In this document: positions 40,205 through 49,799 of the stretch, in pieces
Position numbering within the stretch: the first letter of the stretch is position 1
Layout of the letters: each line of letters begins with the position of its first letter
NCBI RefSeq assembly: GCF_900155385.1
Contig: NZ_LT699744.1
Location: forward strand, 577,562 to 641,561
DNA length: 64,000 nucleotides
Source: Vreelandella massiliensis
Lineage (GTDB): Bacteria; Pseudomonadota; Gammaproteobacteria; Pseudomonadales; Halomonadaceae
Reading direction: 5' to 3'
The notes under the pieces: model-generated
Seen by the model: the letters and a program-made list of their open reading frames with translations, nothing else
Databases searched by the model: none
What the model was told of the DNA's origin: nothing
Translations under genes and position numbers: made by a program

Positions 40205-40954
40205 ATGATGATGGCAAACCGTTTCTGGATCCCTACCCTCATGGCGGCGGCTCTGCTGCTAAGTGCGTGTGGGGATAGCGAAGAGAGTGCGGATGCTCCC
40301 GCAGATGACGCTGCCCCCGTGAGTGAAACTGCCGAACAAGAGGGCGCCACTGAATCGACCGATGAGCAGGTCGGTGCTACCACCGAGCAGCCCTCGCAAG
40401 CCGATCAAGCGCAGGAGGCCAGTGGCGAGGTAGATACAGCTACCACTACCACGGAAGATGTCGACGCAGACCAAGACACGCTTACCGCCGACCCGTCAGA
40501 CGCCCTTGAGGAAGAGGGTGGCCTTCCCGGCGAAGTTTCCTCATCCGATGTGGATGACATTATTGCCGAAACCGAACGCCGTTTTGAAGAGGCTCAGCAA
40601 CGCTTAGACGAGCAGTTTGAAGAAGTGGAAAACCAAGCGGAGGCGCTCGCGCCGGAAGAGTTGAATAGGGACGAGTTAGATGAAGATATCTCGTCCGACT
40701 TGGAGTCTGAAATGGACTTGCCGGAAAGTAGTCTCTCGGAAGGCAATCGACGGGAGGGAGAGTTAGGCCAGGATGACGTGCAAGCGTTGATTGAAGAAAC
40801 CGAGCGGCGCTTTGAAGAAGCACAGCAACGCCTCGACGAGCAGTATCAGGCGTTAGAGGGAGAGAGGGGCGCTAGCCAAGAGGCAATGGAGGAAGTACCC
40901 GCCGGCACCTCGGGTGAAAGTACGGAAGAGGCAGAGGAGAGCGATTCACCTTAA
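40205..40954 (+). CDS. Acidic repeat-containing lipoprotein of unknown function
   Basis: I do not recognise a family. The 249-residue protein begins with a lipoprotein signal: basic start, hydrophobic stretch, lipobox LLSAC with Cys22. The rest is strongly acidic and low in hydrophobic residues, so probably extended in the periplasm or on the surface. ETERRFEEAQQRLDEQ occurs twice (122-137 and 198-213), each within a longer predicted helix. Three consecutive ATGs open the gene (40205, 40208, 40211). With AAGGAG at 40196-40201 the second or third is better spaced. A strong terminator follows 20 bases after the stop. A halophile-type acidic composition is consistent with exposure to salt. Confidence 0.8.
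   Translation: MMMANRFWIPTLMAAALLLSACGDSEESADAPADDAAPVSETAEQEGATESTDEQVGATTEQPSQADQAQEASGEVDTATTTTEDVDADQDTLTADPSDALEEEGGLPGEVSSSDVDDIIAETERRFEEAQQRLDEQFEEVENQAEALAPEELNRDELDEDISSDLESEMDLPESSLSEGNRREGELGQDDVQALIEETERRFEEAQQRLDEQYQALEGERGASQEAMEEVPAGTSGESTEEAEESDSP
40568..40843 (+). repeat. Duplicated 48-base helix-coding unit in the acidic lipoprotein
   Basis: Bases 40568-40615 and 40796-40843 encode the same 16 residues, ETERRFEEAQQRLDEQ. The DNA copies differ mainly at third codon positions, so the duplication is old and the protein sequence is under selection. The span given covers both copies and the 180 bases between. Confidence 0.85.
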
Positions 40955-40973
40955 CGCGACTCGACAACGTAAA

Positions 40974-41002
40974 CAGGCCCGCGAATGCGGGCCTGGCTTT
41001 TT
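40974..41002 (+). terminator. Intrinsic terminator between the lipoprotein and cold-shock genes
   Basis: CAGGCCCGC (40974-40982), loop GAAT, GCGGGCCTG (40987-40995), then GC and TTTTT (40998-41002). It is perfect on the plus strand for the lipoprotein message. The minus strand, serving the convergent cold-shock gene, has no T-run. Confidence 0.88.
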
Positions 41003-41062
41003 CCGTAGAGACTCGCCTGGGAGGCGATCGCCTAATTGATCACGGAAGATTCATATCCGCGC

Positions 41063-41266
41063 TTATTCAGGGCGGATATTGGAGGCCTGAAGGCCCTTCT
41101 TGCCTTGCGTAACCTCGAAGGAGACTTTTTGGCCATCTTGCAAAGACTTAAAGCCTTCAGCCTGAATTTCGGAAAAGTGGGCAAACAGATCGTCACCGCC
41201 ATCGTCCGGAGAGATGAAGCCGTAACCTTTCGTGTCGTTGAACCACTTAACTGTACCAGTTGCCAT
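41063..41266 (-). CDS. Cold-shock domain protein
   Basis: A 67-residue single-domain cold-shock protein, GTVKWFND at the start, RNP1 as KGYGFI and RNP2 as DLFAHF. It binds single-stranded nucleic acid and may act as an RNA chaperone or growth-phase regulator. AAGGAA is eight bases ahead of the ATG. The 200 bases upstream, shared with the LysE-family gene, presumably hold a leader of the sort cold-shock mRNAs carry, but I cannot identify a conserved cold box. The exact Csp type (A, C, D) cannot be assigned. Confidence 0.93.
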   Translation of the reverse strand: MATGTVKWFNDTKGYGFISPDDGGDDLFAHFSEIQAEGFKSLQDGQKVSFEVTQGKKGLQASNIRPE

Positions 41267-41468
41267 TATCGATTTCCTTGCATGCTTGATAGTAAAACGG
41301 GCTTGGCGTTTACCTGCCCGCCATCTTCAATGTAGATGCAAAAAAAACTGACGTCCAGGGCTAAGCAGATGAATTTTGCCCAAGGCGAAGGCTGCTTTCA
41401 TTAGCGCTAAGCGGTATGTTGTCAGCTACGATAGAGTGTCCAGTCATGAAACAGCCGGGGGAGACAAG

Positions 41469-42125
41469 ATGGCCGAGTGGGGCTTGATTGATAGCCAGTT
41501 TTTGCCTTTTTTGATTGCCATCACGCTGCTTTCGTTAAGCCCCGGGGTGGATACGCTGCTGGTGATTCGCAATACCGCACGCGGAGGCGTCGGCGACGGG
41601 GTGATGACCAGCGTGGCTATTTGTTGCGGGCTTTTTGTACACGCCACGATTTCAGCGCTGGGTATTTCGCTCATACTCTTGCAATCCGCCTGGGCGTTCC
41701 ATGCCCTCAAAATGGTAGGGGCTGCCTATTTGATTTGGCTGGGTATCAAAAGCTTGTTGGAGGCAAGGCGCGGGCAGGGGCTTCCGGTGGCGGGGGTGTT
41801 GCAATCACGCTCGCGGGTAGCATGGTGGCAGCCAATGAAGGAGGGGTTGCTCTCTAATGTACTCAACCCCAAAACGGTGGTGTTCTATATGGCGTTTTTG
41901 CCACAGTTTATCGCCCCCAGTGATCCGGCCCTGCTTAAATCGCTGTGGTTGGCCGGTGTTCACTTTGTGATCGCTAACCTATGGCAAATCAGCGTGGTAT
42001 GGATGGTGGGCGGCGCCAGCAAGTGGCTTGCGAGCGCGCGCTTTGCGCAGTGGCTCAATGGGCTAACAGGTGGCGTGCTGGTGCTGTTTGGCATCAAGCT
42101 CGCGCTTGAGCAGCGCCCGAGCTAG
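41469..42125 (+). CDS. LysE/RhtB family amino-acid exporter
   Basis: A 218-residue membrane protein with six hydrophobic segments and the family start SPGVDTLLVIRNTARGG, plus GAAYLIWLGIKSLLEA. The substrate cannot be told from sequence; relatives export homoserine, threonine, leucine or cysteine derivatives. The ATG at 41469 follows GGGGGAG by five bases; the open frame extends upstream without a ribosome site. It converges with slt with an 18-base gap and no clear terminator. Confidence 0.9.
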   Translation: MAEWGLIDSQFLPFLIAITLLSLSPGVDTLLVIRNTARGGVGDGVMTSVAICCGLFVHATISALGISLILLQSAWAFHALKMVGAAYLIWLGIKSLLEARRGQGLPVAGVLQSRSRVAWWQPMKEGLLSNVLNPKTVVFYMAFLPQFIAPSDPALLKSLWLAGVHFVIANLWQISVVWMVGGASKWLASARFAQWLNGLTGGVLVLFGIKLALEQRPS

Positions 42126-42143
42126 GCGCTGCGGTCAAAGCGG

Positions 42144-44111
42144 CTACTGTTTGGCCAGAAGGGAGTTGTCGTAGCGCACGGCTTGTTCACCGGCGCTTAG
42201 CAGCGAAATGCCCGAGGTATCTCCCCCTTGTGCGAGCGCGGCATATATGACCCGATAGCTCAGAACTGCCTGAACGTATTCGCGGGTTTCGCGATAGGGA
42301 ATGCGCTCCACAAACAGATCGAAGGCCTCCACTCCCTGTTCTTCAAGCCAGCTGTCGACACGGCCTGGCCCGGCGTTGTAGGCGGCTGTGGCGGCTAGGC
42401 GGTTGCCACCGTAACGTGTCAGTTTATCGCGTAAGTAAGTGCTGCCCAGGCGAATATTGACCTCGGGGTCAAGAACACCATACGGCCCAGGGTCGGAGAG
42501 CCCGATTTCTTGGCTTACCTGAGCGGCGGTACCGGGCATGAGCTGCATTAACCCGCGTGCGCCGGCCGGTGAAAGCGCCTCGGGATTATATGCACTCTCG
42601 CGGCGGGCTATCGCCATCAATAAATAGGGGTCGACGCCGCTTAAACGCCCCCAGTGTAAGAACTGATCCGCATAGGCTTGGGGGAAGCGCCACTCAAGGG
42701 CATCCCAGAGCTCGCCGGCAATGGTGGTCTGCACGAGTAGCGCATGCCACTGCTGGTGATCGGCGTAGTCCGCCATGGCCAGCGCCTGCTCACGCGGGGC
42801 ATGGCGCACGGTGTGTAGCCACTCGCTATAGGCTAAGCCTTTTTCACCGATTCTCATCAGCGCTTCGGTTCGCTGAAGGGCGGGTAGGGCCGCAAGCTGT
42901 TCGCGTGAGGTGTCATCAAAGCGATACTGCGCTAATTCCAAGCGAAAAGGCTGGCCAATACGCTCGGCGGCGGCGAAGCCGTAAAAATTGCGTTCGCTGG
43001 CGGCGTTTTGGAAGTGCGTTTGTGCCATCTCGGCGTTGCCGAGTTGTTCATTGGCCCGGGCAAGCCAGTATTGCCAACGGCTGGAAGCTTGCCGTTCGCT
43101 CGACATTTCACCGATCCAGCGAAGTGCTTCTTGCCATTGGCGTTGCCCCAGCGCACGGCGGACCCGCAGTTCGAGGACGCGCTCGCTGTCGATTTGAGCC
43201 AACGTGCGGTCTACCCAGTCGATAGTATCCGGTGTTTCTCTTACCAGGGCGTAAAACGCGAGTTCCTCTTCGATGGCGTGTCGCGTGGCGGTGGGTAGCG
43301 TCAGCGCTGGGATAATGGCGCGCCAGACGTTCAGCGCGGCAGCGGTATCGTCGCGGGTAAGCCGATACATGGCGGCGCGGTAGAAGCTAGGGGTGGCCGC
43401 GCAGCGCGGCCCAAGACAAGCGGGCGCTTGGCGCAGCGCCGCGGCATTATCCAGCTCGCTGACCGTCTCTTTGGCGCTCTGCCAATTGTCATCGAGTAGG
43501 CCGCTAAGGTACGCCATTAAGCGTGTTTCGTCTGCTTGCCAGGCGAGCATTTTGCGCTCCCAGATGGCGGTGGCGTCAATCACGCCGTTGGCGCGCAGCC
43601 GCTCGAACAGCGTATCGCAGGCACTTGGCTGGGAGTGGCCGACCTGCCATAGCGCAAGGCCGCCTGTGAAGGCGCGTTCGGGGTCGGTTTGCAAAAGCGC
43701 GGTGTAGTAGTGACAGCGCCGCTCACCGCCGCTGGGTTCACCGCTGGCCACCGCGCGCAAGTCGGCCCACTGCTTGGCCTCGCCGTACTGGGTGATCGCT
43801 TGGCCGCGAAGCCACTCGCTTAACGGGGAGTCGCGGTGGGTGTCGATATAGGCGTTGACACGCTCGGGAGAGACGCGGGGGAGTTCGTCGCGTAGCCGGT
43901 GGTAGTGGATATAGCCGTTTAAGAGGTGGTCGTTCACGGCGTCAAAATCGATACGCTCAAAGCGCTGCTCTCGCGCATCGGCCAGCGCTTGGCGCATCTC
44001 GCTATCGGAGAGTGCCCAGCTGCTTAAGGGGGCGCAGAGCAACACGATCGCGGTTAGCCGTAGCGCCCAGCGATCAAGGCTCAACAGAAAAGTGAAGCAT
44101 GAGAGGCGCAT
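42144..44111 (-). CDS. slt: Soluble lytic murein transglycosylase
   Basis: An exo-acting periplasmic enzyme that cleaves peptidoglycan to 1,6-anhydro products. The 655-residue precursor has a signal peptide (about 1-33, ending SSWA) and the long alpha-superhelical U-ring of Slt70. The catalytic Glu505 is in ARRESAYNP, with the family motifs GLMQLMPGTA and AAYNAGPGRVDSW. GAGG eight bases ahead of the ATG supports the start. Its tail after the catalytic domain is about 30 residues. It is divergent from the YkvA-like gene. Confidence 0.95.
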   Translation of the reverse strand: MRLSCFTFLLSLDRWALRLTAIVLLCAPLSSWALSDSEMRQALADAREQRFERIDFDAVNDHLLNGYIHYHRLRDELPRVSPERVNAYIDTHRDSPLSEWLRGQAITQYGEAKQWADLRAVASGEPSGGERRCHYYTALLQTDPERAFTGGLALWQVGHSQPSACDTLFERLRANGVIDATAIWERKMLAWQADETRLMAYLSGLLDDNWQSAKETVSELDNAAALRQAPACLGPRCAATPSFYRAAMYRLTRDDTAAALNVWRAIIPALTLPTATRHAIEEELAFYALVRETPDTIDWVDRTLAQIDSERVLELRVRRALGQRQWQEALRWIGEMSSERQASSRWQYWLARANEQLGNAEMAQTHFQNAASERNFYGFAAAERIGQPFRLELAQYRFDDTSREQLAALPALQRTEALMRIGEKGLAYSEWLHTVRHAPREQALAMADYADHQQWHALLVQTTIAGELWDALEWRFPQAYADQFLHWGRLSGVDPYLLMAIARRESAYNPEALSPAGARGLMQLMPGTAAQVSQEIGLSDPGPYGVLDPEVNIRLGSTYLRDKLTRYGGNRLAATAAYNAGPGRVDSWLEEQGVEAFDLFVERIPYRETREYVQAVLSYRVIYAALAQGGDTSGISLLSAGEQAVRYDNSLLAKQ

Positions 44112-44220
44112 GGGTGTGTCCTCGGTGGGGTAATTGAGTCAAGAGAGTGAACGAAATCAGTCGCCGCGTTTCTTAGTGGCCAATGGCAAAGCGCGTAATG
44201 ACATAGGCGAAAGAGTGAAT

Positions 44221-44565
44221 ATGAACCCATTATCGACTTGGTGGCTAGTGCGTCGACTCAAATCGCGTGCTTGGGTGTTGAAGCGGATAGTCCGCGCCTT
44301 GAAGTGGTTTGTGCCCATGACCCGCGACGTGCTGCGCGGCAATTTTCGCCCCGTGCCCTGGCGCGCGTTTGGGCTAATGGCGTTGGCCCTAGGCTACCTG
44401 ATACTGCCCTTTGATCTCATCCCTGATTTTCTGGTGTTGCTCGGCGTGCTGGATGACGTCATGATCGTGGGTTGGCTGCTCAATCGTATTGATGGGCAGT
44501 TGGAGGCCTATCGCTTATGGAAGCAGCATAAAGACACGCAAGACTCTCCCCCCTCTGCCGCTTGA
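44221..44565 (+). CDS. YkvA-like membrane protein (DUF1232)
   Basis: A 114-residue protein with the DUF1232 core: hydrophobic segment YLILPFDLIPDFLVLLG followed by VLDDVMIVGWLL. Function is unknown for the family. The ATG at 44221 is chosen because the preceding codons look unconserved; a GTG at 44215 and a TTG at 44134 are in frame. It precedes htpG by 133 bases, and no operon link is evident. Confidence 0.85.
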   Translation: MNPLSTWWLVRRLKSRAWVLKRIVRALKWFVPMTRDVLRGNFRPVPWRAFGLMALALGYLILPFDLIPDFLVLLGVLDDVMIVGWLLNRIDGQLEAYRLWKQHKDTQDSPPSAA

Positions 44566-44698
44566 AAAGCGCCGACTTAGCCCCATATTGGCTTTCACTT
44601 AACGCATTGAGCACCACGTGATGGTGGTTTGTCATGTGCTGCCTGTACTGAAAAAACCGTATTGAAAACCAACACCTTGATTGTTGAGGGCTAAGAGA

Positions 44699-46603
44699 AT
44701 GACCACCGCGACACACGAAGAGACACTGGGTTTCCAGACGGAAGTCAAACAGCTGCTGAATTTGATGATCAACTCGCTCTACTCCAACCGGGAAATTTTC
44801 CTGCGCGAGCTGATCTCCAACGCGGCCGATGCGTGTGACAAGCTGCGTTATGCCGCGCTCGACAACGACGCGCTCTATGAGGGCGACAGCGAACTGCGTA
44901 TCGAGATCGAGCACGATGCCGAGGCCGGCACCGTGACCGTTCGCGATAACGGCATCGGCATGAACCGCGATGACGTTATCGCCAATCTAGGCACGATCGC
45001 GCGCAGCGGCACGGCCGAGTTCCTCAAGCAGCTCTCCGGCGAGCAGCAAAAAGACGCCAAGCTGATCGGCCAGTTCGGGGTAGGTTTTTACTCTGGCTTT
45101 ATCGTTGCCGACGAAGTGACAGTGCGCACGCGTAAAGCGGGTGCCCACGCCAATGAAGGCGTTGAGTGGCGCTCGCAGGGCGAAGGCGAGTTCACCGTCG
45201 CCGATATTGAGCGCCTCAAGCACGGCACCGAGATCGTCTTGCACTTAAAAGAGGACGCCAAAGAGTTCGCCGATGACTTCCGTCTGCAAAACTTGGTACG
45301 CAAGTACTCCGACCACATCGAAGTGCCGGTACGCATGCCCAAGACCGAGACCGCCAAGGATGACGAGGGTAACGAGATCGAGGGCAGCGAGGTCACGACC
45401 TGGGAAACCGTCAACGAAGCGACAGCGCTTTGGGTACGCCCGAAAAGCGAGATTTCCGATGACGAGTATAAGGCATTCTACAAACACGTCGCCCATGACT
45501 TCTCTGACCCGCTGACCTGGAGCCACAACAAGGTAGAGGGCAAGCTGGAGTACACCAGCCTGCTTTACGTGCCCAGCCGCGCCCCGTTTGATCTTTACGA
45601 GCGCGACGGCTCGCGCGGGGTGAAGCTCTACGTGCAGCGGGTGTTCATCATGGATGACGCTGAGCAGTTCCTGCCGCTCTATCTGCGCTTTATCAAGGGC
45701 GTGCTCGACACTCGCGACCTGTCGCTGAACGTCTCCCGCGAGATTTTGCAGCAAGATCCCAAGGTCGAAAAGATCAAGTCCGCGCTCACTAAGCGCGCGC
45801 TGGATATGCTCAAAAAGCTCGCCAAGGATAGCGAGAAGTACCAGACCTTCTGGAACCATTTCGGCAGCGTACTCAAAGAGGGGCCGGGCGAGGACTTTGC
45901 TAACCGCGAGACCATCGCGGGGCTCTTACGCTTTTCGACGACCCACACCGATAGCACGACCCAGGATCAGTCGCTGGCCGAGTACGTCGAGCGCATGAAA
46001 GAGGGCCAGAAGAAGATTTACTACATCGTGGCCGATGGCTTCAATGCGGCAAAAAACAGCCCGCACCTGGAGATCTTCCGGAAGAAGGGCATCGAAGTCC
46101 TGCTACTCAATGACCGCATCGACGAGTGGTTGATGAGTCACCTGACCGAATTCGACGGCAAGGCGTTCGCCGATGTCGCCAAAGGCGAGCTCGATCTGGG
46201 CGATGTCGAGGATGAAGCGGAGAAGAAAGCGCAGGAAGAGACCGCGAAAGCGAAAGAGGATTTGGTGAAGCGTGTGCAAGAAGCCCTTGGCGATGGCGTT
46301 CAAGAGGTGAAAGTCACCCACCGCTTGACCGATTCCCCCGCTTGCGTCGTGCTTCCCGAGCACGAGATGGGCTTCCAGATGCGCCGCATCATGGAGGCCG
46401 CTGGCCAGCCGCTACCCGAAGTGAAGCCGATTTTGGAGCTTAATCCCGAGCACGCGCTGGTATCGCGTCTGGAAAGCGCCGAAGGCGAAAGTTTCGATGC
46501 GCTCGCGCATATCTTGCTGGATCAAGCGATCATCGCCGAAGGCGGCCACCTTGATGATCCGGCCGCTTACGTCAAACGCCTCAACAGTGTCTTAACGGCA
46601 TAG
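44699..46603 (+). CDS. htpG: Molecular chaperone HtpG (Hsp90)
   Basis: A 634-residue Hsp90. The N-terminal GHKL ATPase has [19 protein letters not shown] and [13 protein letters not shown]. The middle domain has the catalytic-arginine region [11 protein letters not shown], and the dimer domain runs from about 510. It starts at ATG 44699; an in-frame start six codons earlier lacks a ribosome site. Heat-shock control is expected, but I could not find a convincing sigma32 promoter upstream. A terminator follows. Confidence 0.97.
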   Translation: MTTATHEETLGFQTEVKQLLNLMINSLYSNREIFLRELISNAADACDKLRYAALDNDALYEGDSELRIEIEHDAEAGTVTVRDNGIGMNRDDVIANLGTIARSGTAEFLKQLSGEQQKDAKLIGQFGVGFYSGFIVADEVTVRTRKAGAHANEGVEWRSQGEGEFTVADIERLKHGTEIVLHLKEDAKEFADDFRLQNLVRKYSDHIEVPVRMPKTETAKDDEGNEIEGSEVTTWETVNEATALWVRPKSEISDDEYKAFYKHVAHDFSDPLTWSHNKVEGKLEYTSLLYVPSRAPFDLYERDGSRGVKLYVQRVFIMDDAEQFLPLYLRFIKGVLDTRDLSLNVSREILQQDPKVEKIKSALTKRALDMLKKLAKDSEKYQTFWNHFGSVLKEGPGEDFANRETIAGLLRFSTTHTDSTTQDQSLAEYVERMKEGQKKIYYIVADGFNAAKNSPHLEIFRKKGIEVLLLNDRIDEWLMSHLTEFDGKAFADVAKGELDLGDVEDEAEKKAQEETAKAKEDLVKRVQEALGDGVQEVKVTHRLTDSPACVVLPEHEMGFQMRRIMEAAGQPLPEVKPILELNPEHALVSRLESAEGESFDALAHILLDQAIIAEGGHLDDPAAYVKRLNSVLTA

Positions 46604-46637
46604 CTTTTGATGGCTTAATACACGCCGGCTCCACGTT

Positions 46638-46674
46638 CGGCCCGTTAGGTTCTCCTGGCGGGCCGTTTGTTTTG
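46638..46674 (+). terminator. Intrinsic terminator after htpG
   Basis: CGGCCCG (46638-46644) pairs with CGGGCCG (46659-46665) with a 14-base loop, followed by TTTGTTTTG. It is 35 bases after the htpG stop and ends before the gpsA ribosome site. Confidence 0.8.
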
Positions 46675-46736
46675 TTAAAGTGGGCATCAACGACACGAAC
46701 ACCTCACAACGATTAGGCTTGAGTCAGGGCGTTTTT

Positions 46737-47807
46737 ATGGCAGAACAACAGATAAAAGTGGCGGTGCTGGGGGGCGGTAGCTTCGGGACGGCGCTGGCGA
46801 GTATTGCCGCCGACAACGGCGCACAGGTTCGGCAGTGGATGCGCGACGAAGCGTTGGTGGAGCAGATCAACCGCGAGCACCGAAACGGGCGCTACCTGCC
46901 GCACTACGCCATGAACCCGGCGGTGCAAGCGTCCACTGAGATGGCCGAGGTGCTAAAAGAGGCGGAGTTGGTGCTCATTGCCATCCCATCGAAGGCGTTT
47001 CGCAGCGTTGTTCAAGCCGCCAAGCCTTGGCTGACCGCCGAGCAGATACTGGTGAGCACCACCAAAGGCATTGAGCAGGAGAGCTTTATGCTGATGAGCG
47101 ATGTGCTGGCGCAAGAGACGGGCTCTGCCCATATCGGCGTGATCGCCGGGCCCAACCTTGCTTCGGAAATCGCCGACAAGCAGCTAACCGCCACGGTCGT
47201 GGCAAGTGGCGATGCGCTGACGCGAACCCGGGTGCAGCAAGCGCTCGGATGCCGCTATTTTCGCGTGTATGCCAGCAACGACCGTCACGGCGTCGAGCTA
47301 GGCGGCGCCCTGAAAAATATTTACGCCATCGCGGCCGGCATGGCTGCTGCCTTAGGCATGGGGGAAAATACCCGCAGCATGCTGATGACCCGGGCCTTGG
47401 CGGAAATGAGCCGTTTTGCCGTGGCCCACGGGGCAAATCCGATGACCTTTCTCGGTCTGGCGGGCGTGGGCGATTTGATCGTCACCTGCTCATCGAATCT
47501 GTCGCGCAACTACCGTGTGGGCTACGCCATGGGCGAGGGTCGCACGCTCGAAGAGGCCGTCGATGCGCTGGGCCAGGTGGCCGAAGGCGTCAACACCGTG
47601 AAGCTGGTGTGCGCCAAAGCCGCTGATATCGGTGTTTATATGCCACTGGCCGAAGGGCTTTACCACGTGCTCTTTGATGGCGTGCCGGCACAGGATATGG
47701 CGCGGATGCTGATGATGGGAGAGCAGAGTAGCGACGTGGAGTTCGTCCTGCCGCGTGAAGCCGTTCAGCAAGCCCACCGTGAAACCGGAGGCTGGCATGA
47801 GCCCTAA
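46737..47807 (+). CDS. gpsA: Glycerol-3-phosphate dehydrogenase [NAD(P)+]
   Basis: Makes sn-glycerol 3-phosphate from dihydroxyacetone phosphate for phospholipid synthesis. The 356-residue protein has the dinucleotide-binding [11 protein letters not shown] near the N-terminus and the substrate/catalytic Lys in [15 protein letters not shown]. The ATG at 46737 gives the usual start; a frame continues 57 bases upstream without support. Its last 11 bases overlap the start of sixA, so the two are translationally linked. Confidence 0.96.
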   Translation: MAEQQIKVAVLGGGSFGTALASIAADNGAQVRQWMRDEALVEQINREHRNGRYLPHYAMNPAVQASTEMAEVLKEAELVLIAIPSKAFRSVVQAAKPWLTAEQILVSTTKGIEQESFMLMSDVLAQETGSAHIGVIAGPNLASEIADKQLTATVVASGDALTRTRVQQALGCRYFRVYASNDRHGVELGGALKNIYAIAAGMAAALGMGENTRSMLMTRALAEMSRFAVAHGANPMTFLGLAGVGDLIVTCSSNLSRNYRVGYAMGEGRTLEEAVDALGQVAEGVNTVKLVCAKAADIGVYMPLAEGLYHVLFDGVPAQDMARMLMMGEQSSDVEFVLPREAVQQAHRETGGWHEP

Positions 47808-48279
47808 CCTGTTCATCATGCGCCACGGCGAGGCCGCCCCCGGCGTGCCCGACAGTTCTCGGCGTTTAACCGCGCAAGGCGAACAGGAAGCCATCACCAT
47901 GGCAAGTTGGATGGCCCGCCGCCAAAGCCGCGGGCAGTTAGAAGCGCTGCGGGTCATCGCCAGCCCCTATACCCGTGCTCAGCAAACCGCCAACGCCGTG
48001 GCCCAAGCGCTCGGCACTCGCGTGGCGACTCACCCAGGCATTACGCCGGAGGACGCGCCCCAGGCCGTGTGTGATTGGCTGGTGGCGCAAGAGGGCGATC
48101 TGCTGCTGGTGAGCCATATGCCCCTTGTGGGCGCGCTCACCGGGCTTTTGGTGGAAGGGCGTGCGGATCGTGGTTTCGGCTTTCCCACTGCCGCGATCGC
48201 AGAGTTAGAAGCCGATGTCTGGGCCGCCGGCTGTGCGCGGCTAACCCGCTTTACAGAACCCCGGCAGTTGCAGGGCTAA
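47797..48279 (+). CDS. sixA: Phosphohistidine phosphatase SixA
   Basis: A 160-residue histidine phosphatase of the RHG superfamily, with catalytic His10 in RHGEAAPG and the second His in SHMPLVG. E. coli SixA dephosphorylates the nitrogen-related phosphotransferase NPr. That is notable here because NPr (ptsO) is 15 kb away in the same window. The ATG lies inside the gpsA end and has GGAGG five bases ahead. Confidence 0.93.
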   Translation: MSPNLFIMRHGEAAPGVPDSSRRLTAQGEQEAITMASWMARRQSRGQLEALRVIASPYTRAQQTANAVAQALGTRVATHPGITPEDAPQAVCDWLVAQEGDLLLVSHMPLVGALTGLLVEGRADRGFGFPTAAIAELEADVWAAGCARLTRFTEPRQLQG

Positions 48280-48294
48280 AGCCTTTATTGATAC

Positions 48295-48329
48295 GCCAAG
48301 GCCCCGCTGCCGTCGCAGGGGGCCTTGGC
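48295..48329. terminator. Strong hairpin between convergent sixA and gatB
   Basis: GCCAAGGCCCC (48295-48305) and GGGGCCTTGGC (48319-48329) pair perfectly, and CTGC/GCAG continues the stem inward to a four- to five-base loop. It is symmetrical in the 65-base gap between two converging genes and could serve both. There is no long T-run on either side, so it may also act to protect 3' ends. Confidence 0.65.
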
Positions 48330-48344
48330 TAACGCTTTGTGGGC

Positions 48345-49799
48345 TTAGAGCTTGGCGTCGAGCTTCTCTTTCAACAGCTGATTGACCTGCTGCGGGTTGG
48401 CGGTGCCGCGCGAGGCTTTCATCACTTGGCCGACAAAGTAGCCAATCATCTTGCCGCGCTTTTCCGGTTCGGCGTCGCAGTACTGCGCCACCTGAGCGGG
48501 GCTCGCGGCAATCACCTCATCGATCATCGCTTCGATGGCGCCGGTGTCGGTGACCTGTTTCAAGCCTTTGGCCTCGATCACTTCATCCGCGCTTTCCCCC
48601 TGGTTATTCCAGAGAGCCTGGAACACCTGCTTGGCGGCCTTGCCGTTGATGGTGTCGTCCATGACGCGGGTGATGAGTTCGCCGAGCTGGCGAGCGTTGA
48701 TCGGGCTCTCTTCGATGCTGAGGTTTTCGCGGTTTAGTGCGCCGGAAAACTCGCCTTGAACCCAGTTCGCGGCCTGCTTGGCATCGCCGCAGGTGTTTTT
48801 CACTTCTTCAAAAAACTCCGCCATGGGGCGGCTGGCGGAGAGCACATTGGCATCGTAAGCCGAGAGGCCAAGCTCGCTCTGAAAGCGTTCGCGCTTATCG
48901 GCGGGAAGCTCCGGTAGGGCATCGCGCAGATGCTCGACGTAGGCTTGGTCGAGCACCACGGGCAGAAGGTCCGGGCAGGGGAAGTAGCGGTAGTCGTTGG
49001 CCTCCTCCTTGGTGCGCATGCTGCGGGTTTCATCGCGCTCCGGGTCGAAAAGCCGCGTCTCCTGCTCGACCTTGCCGCCATCCTCGATCAGCTCAATCTG
49101 GCGCTCGACTTCAAAGGCGATGGCGCGTTCCACAAAGCGGAAGGAGTTAACGTTTTTGATCTCGGCACGGGTGCCGAACTCCGGCTGCCCCGCCGGGCGC
49201 ACCGAGACGTTGACGTCGCAGCGCATGGAGCCCTCGGCCATGTTGCCGTCAGAGATGCCAAGGTAAGTGACGATCGAGTGGATAGCCTTAAGGTACGCGG
49301 CCGCCTCTTTAGCGCTGCGCATGTCCGGCTCGGAGACGATCTCCAAAAGCGGGGTGCCGGCGCGATTTAAATCAATGCCGGTCATGCCATGGAAGTCTTC
49401 GTGCAGCGACTTGCCCGCATCCTCCTCCAAGTGCGCGTGGTGTATGCGCACGCGCTTGGTGGTGTCGTCATCCAGCGTGATTTCCACTTCGCCCGGGCCG
49501 ACGATGGGATGGTACATCTGGCTCGTTTGGTAGCCTTTGGGCAGGTCGGGGTAGAAGTAGTTCTTACGGTCAAACACCGAGACTTCGGGGATTTCAGCGT
49601 GTACGGCCAGGCCAAACTGCACGGCCATGGCCACCGCTTGCTCGTTTAGAACGGGCAGCACGCCGGGGAGCCCGAGGTCAACGGCACAGGCTTGGCTGTT
49701 GGGTTCGGCGCCGAACGCCGTGGAGGCGCCGGAGAAAATCTTCGATTTAGTGGCGAGTTGAACGTGGACTTCCAGCCCAATCACGGTTTCCCATTGCAT
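48345..49799 (-). CDS. gatB: Asp-tRNA(Asn)/Glu-tRNA(Gln) amidotransferase subunit B
   Basis: The tRNA-binding kinase subunit of GatCAB, which amidates mischarged Glu-tRNA(Gln) and/or Asp-tRNA(Asn). The 484-residue protein has the N-terminal GatB cradle ([28 protein letters not shown]) and a C-terminal YqeY-like tail domain ending [10 protein letters not shown]. The ATG shares one base with the gatA stop (TAATG) and has GAGGAG ahead. Last gene of gatC-gatA-gatB. Confidence 0.97.
   Translation of the reverse strand: MQWETVIGLEVHVQLATKSKIFSGASTAFGAEPNSQACAVDLGLPGVLPVLNEQAVAMAVQFGLAVHAEIPEVSVFDRKNYFYPDLPKGYQTSQMYHPIVGPGEVEITLDDDTTKRVRIHHAHLEEDAGKSLHEDFHGMTGIDLNRAGTPLLEIVSEPDMRSAKEAAAYLKAIHSIVTYLGISDGNMAEGSMRCDVNVSVRPAGQPEFGTRAEIKNVNSFRFVERAIAFEVERQIELIEDGGKVEQETRLFDPERDETRSMRTKEEANDYRYFPCPDLLPVVLDQAYVEHLRDALPELPADKRERFQSELGLSAYDANVLSASRPMAEFFEEVKNTCGDAKQAANWVQGEFSGALNRENLSIEESPINARQLGELITRVMDDTINGKAAKQVFQALWNNQGESADEVIEAKGLKQVTDTGAIEAMIDEVIAASPAQVAQYCDAEPEKRGKMIGYFVGQVMKASRGTANPQQVNQLLKEKLDAKL

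Noticed and set aside
42557-43225. 222-codon open frame antisense to slt
   Set aside because: Arg- and Ser-rich shadow over a conserved catalytic gene with no ribosome site.
44566-44698. sigma32 heat-shock promoter of htpG
   Set aside because: TTGAAA-like sequence occurs but no CCCCAT-like -10 lies at proper spacing.
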